From contig DATKPK010000181.1 of the NCBI GenBank assembly GCA_035524095.1, positions 1 to 7,554 of the forward strand: a stretch of DNA of 7,554 nt, given 5' to 3'. Made by a program: the position numbers and the translations under genes. Shown in pieces: positions 5,761 to 7,554 of the stretch; positions within the stretch are counted from its first letter, which is position 1; every line of letters begins with the position of its first letter. Below the pieces are notes generated by a model. The model searched no databases, was not told the origin of the DNA, and saw only the letters and a program-made list of their open reading frames with translations. Source of the DNA: DATJUF01 sp035524095 (GTDB taxonomy: Bacteria; Desulfobacterota; Binatia; Binatales; Binataceae).

Positions 5761-6675
5761 ATGAAAGTCTTGCTGGCAGGAGCAACGGGTACGATAGGCC
5801 GCCCATTGATTCTCAGTCTGAAACAGCACGGGCACAGCGTGTTTGGTCTTGTGCGTTCGGCGGGGTCTGTCGGCGCGTTAGCCGAAATGGGTGCGGAAGC
5901 TGTGATCGGCGATGCCCTCGATGCGGGTTCCGTCCGAACCGCGATCGCGCAACTCCGCCCTGATGCCGTGATCAATGAACTGACCTCATTGCCCCGCCAT
6001 TACACTCCAGCCGAGATGAAGGCCGCCGCGGAACGCGACAGCAGGGTTCGCAGGGAAGGCAACGTCAACCTCCTGGCAGCCATGCGCGACAACGGTGTCC
6101 GACGCTACGTTTTGCAAGCTTCCGGATTCTGGTATGCGCCCGGTCCCGGGCTGGCCGACGAATCTTCGCCCTTGGCTGTTGATGCTTCACCCGGCGTCGC
6201 TGCGAGTGCTCGCGTCTACGCCGAACTCGAATCGGCTGCCTTTCGCACCACAGATATAGACTGCGTCGCGATGCGTTACGGGTTCTTCTACGGACCGGGG
6301 ACTTGGTACACAACCAGCGGCGATATGGGCGATCAAGTGCGCCAGCGCCAGATACCGATCATAGGTGCCGGGCCGGGCGTATCTAATTTTGTCCATATCG
6401 AGGATGCCGCATCCGCCACTGTTGCGGCTCTCGAATGTGCTCCTGGGCCATACAATATCGTTGATGACCACCCGAGCCCGCAGTGCCTATGGCTGCCGGC
6501 CTTCGCACGAGCTTGCGGAGCCCCAGAACCGCCTCATATCACCGAGCAGGAAGCACTAACAACCCTGGGTGCCGACAGCGTATATTATGCGATGCGGCTG
6601 CGCGGCGCCTCCAACCAGAAAGCCCGAGATCAACTCAATTTCCGTCCGCGTCCGCTCGAATGGCTCCAGACCTGA
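5761..6675 (+). CDS. Atypical SDR-family NAD(P)-dependent epimerase/dehydratase-like protein
   Basis: A 304-residue cytoplasmic protein of the extended/atypical short-chain dehydrogenase type. The N-terminal Rossmann motif GATGTIG (7-13) and the acidic residue after the third strand (D51 in IGDALD) bind the dinucleotide. S121 in QASGFWY occupies the place of the active-site serine. Y153 starts the catalytic motif, but the expected lysine four residues on is a glutamate (Y153-A-E-L-E157). MRYGFFYGPGT at 171-181 is the typical substrate-domain entry of nucleotide-sugar epimerase relatives. The missing lysine makes classic epimerase or dehydrogenase catalysis doubtful, so it may be an NAD(P)-binding reductase or regulator of the atypical group. 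GAGG (5751-5754) lies 6 bases before the ATG. The cupin gene follows 96 bases later in the same direction. Substrate unknown. Confidence 0.85.
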   Translation: MKVLLAGATGTIGRPLILSLKQHGHSVFGLVRSAGSVGALAEMGAEAVIGDALDAGSVRTAIAQLRPDAVINELTSLPRHYTPAEMKAAAERDSRVRREGNVNLLAAMRDNGVRRYVLQASGFWYAPGPGLADESSPLAVDASPGVAASARVYAELESAAFRTTDIDCVAMRYGFFYGPGTWYTTSGDMGDQVRQRQIPIIGAGPGVSNFVHIEDAASATVAALECAPGPYNIVDDHPSPQCLWLPAFARACGAPEPPHITEQEALTTLGADSVYYAMRLRGASNQKARDQLNFRPRPLEWLQT

Positions 6676-6710
6676 GCCGTTCGTGCGCGGTTTGTCCGAT
6701 CGTGAAAAAG

Positions 6711-6745
6711 TCAGTGACTAGTTCAGTACCGTTCAGTTTAACTAA
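6711..6745. promoter_or_regulatory. Repeated GTTCAGT words upstream of the cupin gene
   Basis: GTTCAGT occurs at 6721-6727 and 6731-6737, ten bases apart and so on the same face of the helix. Just to the left is the small palindrome AGTCA-g-TGACT (ending at 6719), and to the right AGTT-t-AACT (6735-6743). The cluster sits about 30-60 bases before the cupin start, where a regulator of that gene would bind. The words are short, so the call is tentative. Confidence 0.3.
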
Positions 6746-6771
6746 CTAATTCGATTTGCAACGAGGATATG

Positions 6772-7200
6772 ATGCGATTCAAAGCACAGGTCGCGATGTT
6801 AGTAGTGTCACCAGTGATGGTAATGTTCTTTGTAGTTGCTGCCGCCAGGGCTGCCGATCCCGGCGCCGGGATCGTTCATCAGATATCGCGCCAGCCTTTG
6901 CCTGAAAAGCCCGGCATGGATGTGGTCGTGATAACCGTCACCTATCCTCCTGGCGGTAGTACGCCCGCGCATGAACATCCGGGATTCACCTATGCCTACG
7001 TACTGAAGGGCGCCGTTATATCTGCACTCGATAACGAACCACCCAAGACCTACACCGAAGGGCAAGCGTGGTCGGAGCAGCCGATGCAAGAACACAGGGT
7101 TTCAAAAAATGCCAGTCAGACGGTTCCTGCCGAGCTGCTGGTTTTCTTCGTCCTCCCTCACAACGCCACCAACCTTGTCATCCCGCTCACAGACAAGTGA
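6772..7200 (+). CDS. Secreted small cupin-domain protein
   Basis: A 142-residue protein with a clear signal peptide: MRFKAQ, then a hydrophobic run to about residue 24, and a likely cut after ARA at 25-27. The mature part is one cupin barrel. The first metal motif is PPGGSTPAHEHPG (59-71), with ligands H67 and H69; the glutamate usual a few residues later is replaced (FTY). The second motif gives H108 in QPMQEHR. A metal could therefore be held by three histidines. Such stand-alone exported cupins are widespread, often beside oxidoreductases, but their substrates are mostly unknown. AGGA (6764-6767) is only one base from an ATG at 6769 and four from the ATG at 6772, so the second ATG is the better start. 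The gene may be read with the SDR gene or from its own promoter in the 96-base gap. Confidence 0.85.
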   Translation: MRFKAQVAMLVVSPVMVMFFVVAAARAADPGAGIVHQISRQPLPEKPGMDVVVITVTYPPGGSTPAHEHPGFTYAYVLKGAVISALDNEPPKTYTEGQAWSEQPMQEHRVSKNASQTVPAELLVFFVLPHNATNLVIPLTDK

Positions 7201-7300
7201 ACCCCAGCCCAACTAAGGAAGCAGATCACGATATCTCGAAACATAGCCAGCTCTTCATCAAACGTGAGGCGCGAAAATCTGATGAAATCCGAGCTCCGTG

Positions 7301-7554
7301 ATGAAAAACGCGATCACCGTGACTGAGCTTGCTTGGAATTTGAGCCGGGTCACCGACCAGCTGATTCCTGAAGGTAGAGGTCGTTATCGAACGCAAATTC
7401 ACGGCAGGTCGCCCGTTTGACTGCGGCCCCGATCGAGCACACCGCCTTGGAAGCGATGGCTAACTTTTATCGCCCACTTCCCGAGGACGCAGCTTTTGGC
7501 TGGGAGGCCGACAGTCGGCGTTACATTTCCTTCTCAGTGTCTATCTCGGTTGTC
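7301..7554 (+). pseudogene. Frameshifted relic of a VapB/Phd-type antitoxin (runs off window)
   Basis: Three reading frames together spell an antitoxin of the Phd/YefM-VapB type. From ATG 7301 the protein begins MKNAITVTELAWNLSRVTDQL, matching the usual ..ISVTELARNLSDVLNRV start. Then EVVIERK appears in the next frame (7377-7397), and NSRQVARL followed by APIEHTALEAMANFYRPLPE in the third (7396 onward), matching the usual RNG.PVARL core and the acidic tail. The first frame stops at TGA 7418-7420. Two net +1 shifts thus break the gene, unless the sequence has errors. Intact members repress and neutralise a PIN-domain VapC toxin encoded just downstream, which would lie outside the window. The 100 bases between the cupin and this relic show no gene. 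Confidence 0.5.

Noticed and set aside
7201..7300. Short frames between cupin and antitoxin relic (for example one starting at the ATG near 7282)
   Set aside because: Fifteen codons or fewer, or no start codon; no motif, so not called as genes.

Overview
The window reads as a chromosomal segment of a moderately GC-rich, free-living bacterium. Sampled coding lines of the main genes run near 60% GC. The fused-type two-subunit 2-oxoacid:ferredoxin oxidoreductase (KorAB), next to an NAD-dependent DNA ligase and an acylphosphatase, would fit an aerobic soil-type bacterium. Verrucomicrobiota is my best guess, but no marker gene here settles the phylum.

Layout, left to right: (1) 1-464, the 3' end of ligA (BRCT domain) and acyP, overlapping by four bases (ATGA). 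(2) 465-660, a spacer with a direct repeat and a weak inverted repeat. (3) 661-3567, korA and korB, six bases apart, closed by a strong hairpin at 3587-3622. (4) About 3640-4980, a visibly AT-richer stretch holding a leftward gene for an orphan three-helix membrane protein, a small leftward ORF with a good ribosome binding site just upstream, and an 11-bp inverted repeat. (5) About 4980-5605, non-coding or decayed DNA with a 42-nt perfect-armed hairpin, then a second, broken copy of the last 117 bp of korB (5390-5506) and a second terminator. (6) 5687-7200, a promoter, an atypical SDR / NAD-dependent epimerase-like gene and a secreted cupin. (7) 7301-7554, a frameshifted relic of a VapB/Phd-type antitoxin running off the window.

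The main unusual point is the pair of direct repeats of the korB 3' end (3451-3567 and 5390-5506; 106 of 117 positions identical by hand alignment), which bracket the AT-rich islet. Either an element integrated at the 3' end of korB and rebuilt the gene, or korB was duplicated and the second copy decayed around foreign DNA. No integrase or transposase is visible. The housekeeping genes (ligA, acyP, korAB) look native. From the korB stop to the right edge the window looks like accessory DNA that has been rearranged and partly eroded.
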